A stretch of 12,180 nt of DNA from Pseudomonadota bacterium (GCA_027482725.1 JAIXVT010000009.1:1-12180); one strand, 5' to 3'. Positions 1-7,104 are shown, numbered from the stretch's first letter. Numbers and translations are program-made. Notes: generated by a model from the letters alone, not told the origin.

Positions 1-242
1 ATCGCGTGATCCACGGGCTCCGTAGTGAATTTAATCAGACCATCAATCGAGCGCTCGATCACGAACACTACCGCGTGTTGTATGATCCGGAATTTTACCC
101 TGGTGATTTTCCTCGGTATGCTCAATACATTTGGGCGCATGCATGGGTGCGGCAACTGCATCAAAATGGAATGAGTGTGCCAGATCTCATCTGCGCCGAC
201 GCAAAATCTTTGATCGACCGAGCAAGAAGTTTTGCAATTTAA
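1..242 (+). CDS. 3' end of an unrecognised protein gene
   Basis: The reading frame is open from the left edge of the window to a TAA at 240-242. The codon before the first GTG (CGC at 3-5) is still open, so this is most likely the C-terminal part of a longer protein rather than a 78-aa gene. The visible 79 or so residues are rich in aromatic residues and histidine (for example HEHYRVLYDPEFYPGDFPRY, then YIWAHAWVRQL) and end in ADAKSLIDRARSFAI. They look like a soluble, folded protein with no membrane segment. I do not recognise the family. It converges on the recombinase gene, with 24 nt between the two stop codons. Confidence that it is coding is moderate, from the natural amino-acid composition. 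Confidence 0.5.
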   Translation, partial: RVIHGLRSEFNQTINRALDHEHYRVLYDPEFYPGDFPRYAQYIWAHAWVRQLHQNGMSVPDLICADAKSLIDRARSFAI

Positions 243-266
243 AAAAATACTTAAGTCATTTTATAG

Positions 267-1292
267 CTAGGACTCTGCACGTCCAACCGACAAGTCATCG
301 ATTTCATCCTCAGGGAGGTACTTTCCACTACTTTCAGACGGACGTGCATGCAGGTAGCGTCCCGTTGTGGCAATGGAGGCGTGACCCAGAGTGGACTGCA
401 CCAAGTGGAGCGGTGCCCCCCGATCCAACGCGTGGGATGCGTGCGCATGCCGTAACCAATGCGGAGAAACTTTCTTGAGAATCCCAGCGCGTGCCGCAAG
501 ACGAGCGATAATATTGCGCACCGTTCGGTCGGTAAGCTTTGCGCCTTGAGATTCGGGGGATACAAAAACAAAATCCCAGGATTTTTGAGATTTTTCCTTT
601 ATTGCAAACAGACCATGAATCACTCCCGCCGATGCGTGAATAATCCGCAACTTATCCCCTTTGCCGATGATTTGAATTTGCCCAGATCCGTCCGGCCGTT
701 TTTTAATGTTTTGCCAACGGATTCCGACCGCCTCGCTTACCCGCACCCCCGTCCGGTACAGGATCTGCATCAGTGCGGACTCGATCGGGGTTTTGCAAGC
801 CTTCATCATGGCTTGGACTTCGGCTTCGGTCAGGTAGCGTTCGCTTAACTTGTGATGAACGGGGACACCTTTCAAAAAAGCCCCAAAATTAGCTTTGACG
901 TACCCTGACCGATGAGCAAACGAATAGAGCGATTTGAGGGCAGAAACCCCCATAGCCCGCTTTGCCCGACCACTTGCATCCAGTGTTTCGATAAAACCTT
1001 GAACCTGCGCTAAGGACAAATCCCCAAACGGGGTCGGGCTCACCCAATCCAAAAACAGCTGGGCAATCCGCTGATACGCTCTTTTGGTGTTCTCGGACCT
1101 CCCCAACAGCCATGAACGTATAAAAAGCTGATCTTGACTTGCGCTGGGGGATGCTGCGGTCGGAAGCAGAGATTTCACAAAAATTTTTAGCTCGGGACTT
1201 TTTGAGGATTCTTTATTTTTCAGCGATTTTTTGGGTCTTTTATCATTTTTTTTATCGATTCCGGGTTCGGTTTTTTTGAGATTTTTTTTCAT
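267..1292 (-). CDS. XerC/XerD-like tyrosine recombinase
   Basis: Site-specific recombinase of the tyrosine (phage integrase/Xer) family, 341 aa from the chosen start; XerC and XerD are about 300 aa. Residues 1-45 are a lysine-rich extension. Residues 50-145 form the SAM-like core-binding domain (LLGRSENTKRAYQRIAQLFL). Residues 150-325 are the catalytic domain with the complete active site: Arg184 in TGVRVSEA, Lys211 in GKGDK, His278 and Arg281 in PHWLRHAHASH, His304 in LGHASI and nucleophile Tyr313 in GRYLHARP. I chose ATG at 1292 because AGAGGGA lies just upstream. The frame can be opened to a GTG at 1358, but that start has no good ribosome site. A dif-like palindrome lies 74 nt upstream of the start. 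This could be the cell's chromosome-dimer resolvase or the integrase of a relic element; the adjacent site favours a Xer role. Family call is sure, biological role is inferred. Confidence 0.93.
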   Translation of the reverse strand: MKKNLKKTEPGIDKKNDKRPKKSLKNKESSKSPELKIFVKSLLPTAASPSASQDQLFIRSWLLGRSENTKRAYQRIAQLFLDWVSPTPFGDLSLAQVQGFIETLDASGRAKRAMGVSALKSLYSFAHRSGYVKANFGAFLKGVPVHHKLSERYLTEAEVQAMMKACKTPIESALMQILYRTGVRVSEAVGIRWQNIKKRPDGSGQIQIIGKGDKLRIIHASAGVIHGLFAIKEKSQKSWDFVFVSPESQGAKLTDRTVRNIIARLAARAGILKKVSPHWLRHAHASHALDRGAPLHLVQSTLGHASIATTGRYLHARPSESSGKYLPEDEIDDLSVGRAES

Positions 1293-1295
1293 CAA

Positions 1296-1302
1296 TCCCT
1301 CT
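1296..1302 (-). promoter_or_regulatory. Ribosome binding site that sets the recombinase start
   Basis: On the minus strand this reads AGAGGGA, 3 nt before ATG 1292-1290 (the GAGGG core is 4 nt away). No comparable site precedes the upstream GTG at 1358. It therefore supports the 341-aa form over the 363-aa form of the recombinase. Confidence 0.6.
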
Positions 1303-1364
1303 GCTTTTTTTACATATTTTTTATTTATAAAAAATAAATCCTGACTAAAAAAATCCACAAACCA

Positions 1365-1396
1365 CTATTTCCGATAATGTTACTTATCGGAAATAG
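1365..1396. other. dif: dif-like Xer recombination site (perfect palindrome)
   Basis: A perfect inverted repeat with 13-bp arms, CTATTTCCGATAA (1365-1377) and TTATCGGAAATAG (1384-1396), flanks the 6-bp centre TGTTAC. The inner 28 bp (1367-1394) have the 11-6-11 layout of Xer recombination sites: ATTTCCGATAA, TGTTAC, TTATCGGAAAT. Compared by eye with E. coli dif as I remember it, 17 of 28 positions match, including the whole ATAATGT stretch across the left arm/centre junction, the inner TTAT of the right arm and its outer AAAT. It lies 74 nt upstream of a Xer-type recombinase gene. The arms are fully symmetric, unlike XerCD sites, which would suit one recombinase binding both arms. The alternative is a symmetric operator for the divergent MerR-type regulator. 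Confidence 0.62.
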
Positions 1397-1481
1397 AAAA
1401 ATCTCATTAATAATTAAAATTATCAACATTTAAATTATTATTTTGATTTAATAGTTTTGCAAGAATTGCTAGATTTAAAAA

Positions 1482-1889
1482 ATGAAAAAATTTTTCAGTA
1501 TCGGCTCTTATGGAATCGTTTTTCGTATCCAAAACGGCTTTATTTCAGCAAATTCTCCAGAGTTTGGTCTAACGATCACCAAGCGCTTGGATTCAGTTCG
1601 TAAACTGGAAGACATCGGTATGCTTTATTTTTCGTTAATTGAACGAATTTCGGATGACGTTAAAGGGAGACAAAAAAGAAAAGAAAAAATCCCTACCCCA
1701 AAAGAATCCATCGATCTCGTACCTAAGGCGGAGCCCTCTAACCTAAAAATCACGGATGTCGCAAGAATGCTAGAGATGAGTGTCGATACGGTAAGACGAC
1801 TTACCGAAAGTGGAAAATTAAAATCCAGAAAAACACCCGGCGGACACCGCCGCTATCGGGTATCTGATGTGGCAAAGTGGCGTAAATAA
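1482..1889 (+). CDS. MerR/excisionase-type HTH protein with an unusual N-terminal domain
   Basis: A 135-aa DNA-binding protein in two parts. Residues 87-134 are a clear helix-turn-helix of the MerR/excisionase (HTH_17-like) type: KITDVARMLEMSVDTVRRLTESGKL, then the wing TPGGHRRYRVSDVAKW, typical of BldC-like and excisionase proteins. Residues 5-55 (IVFRIQNGFISANSPEFGLTI and a following helix) loosely resemble the strand-strand-helix opening of HicB-type antitoxins, but this is a weak pattern match. A charged linker (KGRQKRKEKIPTP, about 62-74) joins them. The start ATG at 1482 has no clear ribosome site. It is divergent from the recombinase across the palindrome, so it may regulate it or act as its directionality partner. 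Its stop lies 4 nt from the stop of the next, convergent gene. The HTH is certain and the role unknown. Confidence 0.82.
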   Translation: MKKFFSIGSYGIVFRIQNGFISANSPEFGLTITKRLDSVRKLEDIGMLYFSLIERISDDVKGRQKRKEKIPTPKESIDLVPKAEPSNLKITDVARMLEMSVDTVRRLTESGKLKSRKTPGGHRRYRVSDVAKWRK

Positions 1890-1893
1890 AAAA

Positions 1894-3648
1894 CTAGGAA
1901 CTTAAAGACTCTAAATAACGTTTTGTGCTTAGAGCTTCGTTACAATCGTGGACTCTCAAACCACTTTTTATTTCCTCAGTTGTAGGAAGGACTTCATCTA
2001 AAAGCTGTCGTAAAGCCTCTGTGCTTCCTTGTTGGATGGCTTGGGTTTCAAACTTTTTGATTCTATGGCCGCTATTTTCAATTTTTTTGAAAAGATCTAG
2101 AAACGCTTTTTTTATTCGTTGATCAACTTGGCTTCTTCGTATCTTTTCTAGTCTCTCGTCCGGAACTCGCATGATTTTGCTTACAAACCAAAGCGAAGCC
2201 TTGGGCGCCCAAACAAGGCTCGACCAGAAAATGCTCTTGATTACATAATAAGAAGGAGAGGATTTATCGAGAACCATGTCTAAATTTTTTAGAACGTTTG
2301 GAATCTGAAAAAGAAGATCATTATAAAAATCTATCGCCCGTATTGAATAGGAATATTTCCCAATCCCTACTTTAACCATTTTTCCTCGCACAGCTCCAGT
2401 TTCTCTCGCAATGTCGATAGGCAAAGAAAACCCGCCTTTAACGGCAGCATTTACATAAGCATTCATTAATCGATCGCCATCCTTGACGACAACATCACCC
2501 CAGTCTGTTCCGTGCTCTTTCTGAGGGAGCCACAGGTGGGGCTCATCTAGATCTGGATTAAAAACGAGATATTTAATCGCATCTTTCCCAGCTTGAAACA
2601 AAAGCGACGACAGCACCGCTCTTTTTGTGAAAGCCCATAAAGATTGTTTGAACGAAGATGGATCAAGATTCTCGGTAATATTCCCGTAAAACTGACGATA
2701 GGTGCCAATAACTATAGAAAAAATAGTGGTCATCGCAAGGATCTCATAACTAGGTGTTGCTTTCTGACCGGTCACAAAAAGAAAATAATCGGGAGGTAAA
2801 AAACACAATAGCTGTAGAGGCGTAGACCATTTTACGGTAGTCCAAAAGTACTTCCACGTAGGCGGCACATAATTTGCATCCCACCAATAACGTTGATACC
2901 TGAGATAGGCGTTCCTTAGGTGATTAGAAAAGCCCACAGGATCGAGTTCATTTCTAAAAAAAACTTTAAACTCGAAAGCAGTTGTACCCACCCCGGCAAC
3001 TGCAAGTACATTTCGTCCTCTTCCCTTATTTGACTTTGTTATAATCCGCGCAACATATTGTTTGCCGTGTCTTGTCTCGACCCAAGAAAGGTCAGGCAAC
3101 ACTAGAACACAAATATTTTCCGGGGTGATAATTCGGTAGATTTCCTCGCGTTTATCCGGAGAGTTTGGTTCAGCATAGGGATTTTCTAAATTTGTTGCTT
3201 GAATACGGTAAGTTTTTCCTTCTTCACTTTTCCATTGCTTTTCAATCAGATGCTCATTACGCCCGTTCATCACAGCTTGATAGTATAATTCTTCGCTAAG
3301 GGCTTCCTGAATCTCTCCTAAAGTAAACAAAGCGTTTCCCTCAGGGGTTTTTTGATTCAGCGCCTCAGCTAGGGTTGTTCTTTTTTTATTTAAGGTGAAC
3401 TCAGTGTTGCCAATTCTTTTTCTTTCGTAATTACTAACAGACGAAAGGTAAGATTTAAGTGCAAGCTCTCCAATTTTGGTTTTTATATTAGGAACTTCTC
3501 GCTTGTAAAAAACATGTGCCGCGTCGATGTCCTCAAATATCTTGCTGGGTTCAGTACGCGCGATACTCGGGACGAGGAAAATAATAAAAAGCCAATAGCA
3601 ATAGACCGATCTGAAAAACCCTAAAGCCTGTGCACACCTTAGAAGCAT
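1894..3648 (-). CDS. Exported or membrane protein of unknown function (584 aa)
   Basis: A long intact open frame with normal protein composition; I recognise no family. Residues 11-30 (FFRSVYCYWLFIIFLVPSIA) are a signal peptide or membrane anchor, followed by a polar region to about 270 with strand-like stretches (YRIITPENICVLVLPDLSWV; NVLAVAGVGTTAFEFKVFF). Hydrophobic segments follow at about 277-293, 302-315 and 343-362 and more weakly at 468-490, so the second half may sit in the membrane. The C-terminal 90 residues are charged and helical (RRSQVDQRIKKAFLDLFKKI). No catalytic motif is evident. ATG 3648 is the only ATG near the signal peptide but has no clear ribosome site. The gene starts 74 nt downstream of the transpeptidase stop, in the same direction, so it could be read through from the operon or have its own promoter. 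It looks more A/T-rich in codon use than the operon. Confidence 0.8.
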   Translation of the reverse strand: MLLRCAQALGFFRSVYCYWLFIIFLVPSIARTEPSKIFEDIDAAHVFYKREVPNIKTKIGELALKSYLSSVSNYERKRIGNTEFTLNKKRTTLAEALNQKTPEGNALFTLGEIQEALSEELYYQAVMNGRNEHLIEKQWKSEEGKTYRIQATNLENPYAEPNSPDKREEIYRIITPENICVLVLPDLSWVETRHGKQYVARIITKSNKGRGRNVLAVAGVGTTAFEFKVFFRNELDPVGFSNHLRNAYLRYQRYWWDANYVPPTWKYFWTTVKWSTPLQLLCFLPPDYFLFVTGQKATPSYEILAMTTIFSIVIGTYRQFYGNITENLDPSSFKQSLWAFTKRAVLSSLLFQAGKDAIKYLVFNPDLDEPHLWLPQKEHGTDWGDVVVKDGDRLMNAYVNAAVKGGFSLPIDIARETGAVRGKMVKVGIGKYSYSIRAIDFYNDLLFQIPNVLKNLDMVLDKSSPSYYVIKSIFWSSLVWAPKASLWFVSKIMRVPDERLEKIRRSQVDQRIKKAFLDLFKKIENSGHRIKKFETQAIQQGSTEALRQLLDEVLPTTEEIKSGLRVHDCNEALSTKRYLESLSS

Positions 3649-3722
3649 GTGATGATGTTATAGTGGATATTTCCAAAAAAAATTAGGATGGCATTATTAT
3701 CTTTAAAATTAAAAAAATTGAA

Positions 3723-5015
3723 TTATCTTAATGCTCTTAACTCTAGCCCCTGTATTTCACCTCTGCCTTTAATTTCAAGGTACACCCCCTCCCAGTTTTG
3801 AATCATTTTTCGTTGAATCATGGTGGGAATGGGAAACTCTAATCGCCCGGATTTTGCCATCGGAATTTTCCGAACTAAGCCGCAAGAGCGCTCGCATACT
3901 CGGATCTCGAGTGCTGAGCCGTCACCTCCCTTGCCCCAAATCAAAAGGTTAGAAAATCGAGCCGGATTCAGGGAAAAAATATCTTCCCCTGTTAAGGCAA
4001 CGCGGTTGATGGCTTCCTTAAGTGCAACCCTCTGCTCGCCTGAGGAATGCACGATCGGTGCATTGGATTCGAAAACCTGATCACTGATCCAAACCCGGCG
4101 ATCCGTTTTTGCAAAAGCATCCCAACAATCCACACGTACTCCACGGCGCGTGACCCCACATGCCACACTGGGAATCTCGGCTTCAGTGGGACGGTTGTGC
4201 GCTTCTGCGGGTTCTCCCCTGACGGGCGGCACGTGACTCCGCGTTGTTCTTGTGATTTCTTGCCGTTTTTCAGATATTTTTTTAGCCAACTGATCGCGCG
4301 TCATTCCCGCTCGTTGCAAGACGTGTTCAAGCACGGCGTTAGACTTGGGGTTCCGTGTTCCTTTAGTGATGGTGATGCGTCCTTTAGCGTTGGGGATTTC
4401 ATTAACCATCACGTTAAAAACACTCATCGCATCGGGCATGTACATCCGGAGACATCCCTTGGAGGCGGGGACCCCTAGTTGTGCGTAATATGCAGTCGAA
4501 TGAGAGTAGTAGCCACCAACAATGTGTAATCCCCAATACATCGGAGAACCGTCATATTTCCGAGACCGAATCCACGGCCACGGGAGCACCTCTTTAAGGC
4601 GCGATGATCCCGCTTTGAGCGGTTGCAGGGGGTACGTTCCCCAAAGTGCCCGGACTGTCCCCCCCTTACCATCGGGACCCTCTTTTCCTGTCGATAAAAC
4701 CACGACATCATGTAAAACTCCGCGCTTAAAAATAACGCCAAACTCATAGTCAAAATCGTCCGGTTGACCAAAGGCAAAAAACTCGACATCGGGTTGAACA
4801 GTAAACTCCCGGATAGAATCATCAATCCTACTCAGGGGATCATTGGGGATGGCCTGCATGCCTTCAAGGTCAGCCTCCAATTCCTGTGGAGAAAGTTCGT
4901 GGGGATCTAATTGAATCGCCTTGAGCCGGTCTTTCCATATCGGCGCTTTTACGGCTTGAGGTTGAGCAAATACGGGGCTCAGAAGAAACGTCCAAAAAGT
5001 GAAAAGATGAATCAT
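3723..5015 (-). CDS. Exported L,D-transpeptidase (YkuD family) with Cys-containing C-terminal domain
   Basis: Peptidoglycan L,D-transpeptidases use a catalytic Cys to make 3-3 cross-links or attach proteins to stem peptides outside the inner membrane. This 430-aa protein has a signal peptide (residues 1-17, cut likely after FAQ or VFA) and a YkuD domain at about 75-220. The motif is H172-S173, then S185-K-G-C188-L-R; the His-to-Cys distance of 16 fits the family, but the usual SHGC is SKGC here, with Lys186 replacing a conserved His. Residues 285-430 are an extra domain with four Cys (286, 297, 374, 378) that could form two disulfides in the periplasm. It begins 29 nt after the tsaE stop, suggesting the same transcript. 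The ATG at 5015 is supported by the signal peptide, not by a strong ribosome site. Family call is firm; the exact substrate is unknown. Confidence 0.9.
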   Translation of the reverse strand: MIHLFTFWTFLLSPVFAQPQAVKAPIWKDRLKAIQLDPHELSPQELEADLEGMQAIPNDPLSRIDDSIREFTVQPDVEFFAFGQPDDFDYEFGVIFKRGVLHDVVVLSTGKEGPDGKGGTVRALWGTYPLQPLKAGSSRLKEVLPWPWIRSRKYDGSPMYWGLHIVGGYYSHSTAYYAQLGVPASKGCLRMYMPDAMSVFNVMVNEIPNAKGRITITKGTRNPKSNAVLEHVLQRAGMTRDQLAKKISEKRQEITRTTRSHVPPVRGEPAEAHNRPTEAEIPSVACGVTRRGVRVDCWDAFAKTDRRVWISDQVFESNAPIVHSSGEQRVALKEAINRVALTGEDIFSLNPARFSNLLIWGKGGDGSALEIRVCERSCGLVRKIPMAKSGRLEFPIPTMIQRKMIQNWEGVYLEIKGRGEIQGLELRALR

Positions 5016-5044
5016 CGGCCAGGAAAATAAAACAAGGCAACAAT

Positions 5045-5521
5045 TTAATCAATGTCTTTTATTGAGAAAACCCGAGACAAGGGGTCAGTGGGCAACGGAG
5101 TAGAAATTTCCACAACCATCCCCCAACCCCGACGTCTCTTAAAAATTTTTTTTAAGTGCTCTTTTGAATCTGAAAACTTTGAAGCCCATTCGACCAAGGC
5201 AATTTGAGCCTGAGAAAGCTCTTCAAGCACACCGCTATCCTCCAGATCAGCCTCGGAATCGATGCGGTACCAATCGGAATGAAGAACAAGACCTCCACCC
5301 GATAAAGGATAGCGATGAATCAGGGAAAAAGTGGGACTCCCAGAAAAAATGACTTGAGGGGATAATTCCTTGATCACGGCTTGGGCAAAAGTAGATTTCC
5401 CGGCCCCCAGATCACCGATCAAAAAAATAACCCCAGGAGTATTCCGTCGTAACGGATCAGAAAACAGCCTACCCGCAAACCCCGCTAAATCCGCAAGCGA
5501 TACGTCATACTTGTCGGACAA
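5045..5521 (-). CDS. tsaE: tRNA t6A37 threonylcarbamoyladenosine ATPase TsaE
   Basis: TsaE is the ATPase that, with TsaB and TsaD, installs threonylcarbamoyl on A37 of ANN-decoding tRNAs in the cytoplasm. The motifs are clear: Walker A GDLGAGKST at 36-44, SPTFSLIHRY, LHSDWYRI and the family's LVEWASKF. From the TTG at 5521 the protein is 158 aa, close to the usual 150-160. I prefer that TTG because GAGGGG sits 7 nt upstream and the N terminus then starts just before the first conserved helix (SLADLAGFAGRLF). An in-frame ATG at 5542 gives 7 more residues but lacks a ribosome site. The frame opens further to 5635, which would overlap nnr deeply and add non-family sequence. With the TTG start it overlaps the nnr stop by 17 nt, implying translational coupling. 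Confidence 0.93.
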   Translation of the reverse strand: MSDKYDVSLADLAGFAGRLFSDPLRRNTPGVIFLIGDLGAGKSTFAQAVIKELSPQVIFSGSPTFSLIHRYPLSGGGLVLHSDWYRIDSEADLEDSGVLEELSQAQIALVEWASKFSDSKEHLKKIFKRRRGWGMVVEISTPLPTDPLSRVFSIKDID

Positions 5522-7091
5522 GCTTGGGCCCCTCAACCTCATCTTGTCGCTTAAACAATTCGCGGAACGCTTCAGGAATGGATTCAATGACGTCACCCGC
5601 AAGCATGCCACGCGGCCCAATCCTTTGTGCGGCACATTCCCCGGCTAAAGAATGCAGATAAATTCCCGCTATCGTCGCGTGATAGGCATTCATACCCTGA
5701 GCAAGAAGTCCTCCGATCATTCCCGCAAGAACATCACCGGATCCAGCCGTCGCCAAACCGGGATTGGGCGAGTGATTTAAAAACACCAAATCATCGGGAG
5801 AAGAAAGAAGCGTTGCCGCACCCTTCAGCATCACCACAGAATGAGTAAGCTCAACGGCTTTTTTTACAGATTGAATGGGTTGATCAACGACGTGTTTTTT
5901 ATCTCGCTTCAGCAATCGGGCCATTTCCCCCGGATGAGGAGTGAGAACCGTCGGAGCGTTGCGGGCTTTACACAATTCTAGGCTCAACTTTTCTGACATC
6001 AAATTGAGTGCATCCGCATCAATGACCATGGGCCCCCGATAGGTTTTTAACAATGCCTCAAGCAACTGCGCAGCGGCATCACTCATGCCTAAGCCGGGAC
6101 CAATCACAATTGCAGAGTAGTCCTTAAGCTTGATTGCGTAGTCTTGGAGCTCCGTTGATTTCGGAATGGGCCAGGACATGGTTTCAGACGGGATTTGCGA
6201 TAAAAGTGCGGGCATTGCATCAGCCCAGGTTGCAACGGTAACCAAACCCGACCCCATTCGGTGTGCGGCCTTTGCACATAAAGCCGCAGCCCCCGTGCGA
6301 CCTACAGATCCCCCTAAAACCAAGGTATGACCAAAGGTATTCTTATGCGCATAGGGGTCGCGACGCTTCAACTTTTCCGCGACGAATCGTGGCCTGAGCA
6401 AAAACTTATCGCCCTCGTCGTTTAATTTCACAGGAAGAGATAAATTTACGTTAATGAGTTTTCCGCAATATTCCGCACCGGGGGGAAGAAAATGCCCAAG
6501 TCTAGGGAACCCAAAAGAAATGGTCATCGCCGCGCGGATGGCAATGCCCTGCATCTGACCCGACTCCCCGTTCACCCCCGTAGGAATATCAAGGCTAATG
6601 ACCTGTGGAACATATTTATTGATCAACTCGACGACATCATAAAAGTGGCCCTCTAAAGAACCGCGTAAGCCCGTACCGATGATCCCATCTACCGCCCAAA
6701 AAGGTCCGGGTGACTGCAAGAAAAAAGACTCTAACTCACTGGCTTGATCAAGATGAATGAGTTTGGTTTTCAACTTTTTTAGGATATTAAAATTCGCAAG
6801 AGTCGAGCCTTTATAGTCTTTCACCAAATGGAACACCCGGACCTTACAACCCAAGCTCAATAACTGGCGAGCCACAACAAAGGCATCCCCCGCATTATTT
6901 CCTTTTCCGGCAAAAACTAAAATCTCGCCGGACTTACCGGCTTCGGGGAACTCGCGTTGAATGATTCCGGCTGCGGCACGGCCCGCGTTTTCCATTAAAA
7001 GCGTTGGCCCTATTCCGAGATCCGTTTCGGCCCAAGCATCAATGCTACGCATTTCTTCGTTCGTACATATTCTCAATAATCCATTGCTCAT
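5505..7091 (-). CDS. nnr: Bifunctional NAD(P)H-hydrate epimerase / ADP-dependent NAD(P)H-hydrate dehydratase
   Basis: Repairs damaged NADHX and NADPHX: the N-terminal half interconverts the R and S hydrates, the C-terminal half dehydrates S-NAD(P)HX using ADP. Length 528 aa fits the fused YjeF-type enzyme. The epimerase (YjeF_N) domain covers about 1-225, with GKGNNAGDAFVVARQL (62-77), GIIGTGLRGSL and LDIPTGVNGESG holding the conserved Asp168. The ribokinase-like dehydratase covers about 235-510, with HKNTFGHTLVLGGSVGRTGA (249-268), VIDADALN, LTPHPGEMARLL and NPGLATAGSGDVLAG with catalytic-type Asp453. The ATG at 7091 is preceded by an excellent AAGGAGGAA. The gene follows pdxJ by 17 nt and overlaps tsaE. 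Many related clusters have acpS between pdxJ and nnr; here there is none. Confidence 0.97.
   Translation of the reverse strand: MSNGLLRICTNEEMRSIDAWAETDLGIGPTLLMENAGRAAAGIIQREFPEAGKSGEILVFAGKGNNAGDAFVVARQLLSLGCKVRVFHLVKDYKGSTLANFNILKKLKTKLIHLDQASELESFFLQSPGPFWAVDGIIGTGLRGSLEGHFYDVVELINKYVPQVISLDIPTGVNGESGQMQGIAIRAAMTISFGFPRLGHFLPPGAEYCGKLINVNLSLPVKLNDEGDKFLLRPRFVAEKLKRRDPYAHKNTFGHTLVLGGSVGRTGAAALCAKAAHRMGSGLVTVATWADAMPALLSQIPSETMSWPIPKSTELQDYAIKLKDYSAIVIGPGLGMSDAAAQLLEALLKTYRGPMVIDADALNLMSEKLSLELCKARNAPTVLTPHPGEMARLLKRDKKHVVDQPIQSVKKAVELTHSVVMLKGAATLLSSPDDLVFLNHSPNPGLATAGSGDVLAGMIGGLLAQGMNAYHATIAGIYLHSLAGECAAQRIGPRGMLAGDVIESIPEAFRELFKRQDEVEGPKLVRQV
5529..5534 (-). promoter_or_regulatory. Ribosome binding site that sets a TTG start for tsaE
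   Basis: On the minus strand this reads GAGGGG, 7 nt before TTG 5521-5519, and lies inside the last codons of nnr. It is the only good ribosome site near the TsaE N terminus, and the reason for choosing TTG over the ATG at 5542. Confidence 0.55.
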
Positions 7092-7095
7092 CAGA

Positions 7096-7104
7096 TTCCT
7101 CCTT
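7096..7104 (-). promoter_or_regulatory. Strong ribosome binding site of nnr
   Basis: The minus strand reads AAGGAGGAA within the 17-nt gap between the pdxJ stop and the nnr ATG (7091). This is the strongest Shine-Dalgarno match seen in the window and fixes the nnr start. Confidence 0.85.

Larger units (their letters stand above)
1293..1481. promoter_or_regulatory. A/T-rich divergent intergenic region
   Basis: This 189-nt gap separates the minus-strand recombinase from the plus-strand MerR-type gene, so promoters for both should lie here. It is very A/T-rich, with runs such as TTATTTATAAAAAATAAATC at 1321-1340 and TTAATAATTAAAATTAT at 1406-1422. TATAAA-like hexamers exist in both directions, but I could not pair one with a good -35 box at 16-18 nt, so I assign no promoter. 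The perfect palindrome at 1365-1396 is its main structured element. Confidence 0.45.

Noticed and set aside
236..270. Possible bidirectional terminator between the convergent partial gene and recombinase (AAAATACTT / AAGTCATTTT).
   Set aside because: The stem is entirely A/T apart from the central pairs, includes an unpaired C and leaves almost no loop; too weak to call.
500..520. Second dif-like string (GCGATAATATTGCGC) inside the recombinase gene.
   Set aside because: It lacks the 11-6-11 symmetry and encodes ordinary conserved recombinase residues (RNIIARLA), so it is explained as coding sequence.
1482..1889. A complete hicAB toxin-antitoxin pair.
   Set aside because: Only a weak HicB-like N terminus is visible and no small HicA-like gene is found on either side.
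3649..3722. Terminator between the transpeptidase gene and the 584-aa gene.
   Set aside because: There are A/T runs but no G/C-rich hairpin; the near-palindrome GGATATTTCC (3665-3674) is imperfect and too short.
4870..5052. Short minus-strand frame of 60 aa overlapping the transpeptidase start.
   Set aside because: It lies in another frame over the signal-peptide end of a clear gene and has no ribosome site or recognisable motif.
5522..5635. Longer TsaE N terminus.
   Set aside because: The added residues translate nnr coding sequence out of frame, resemble no TsaE, and a better ribosome site supports the TTG at 5521.
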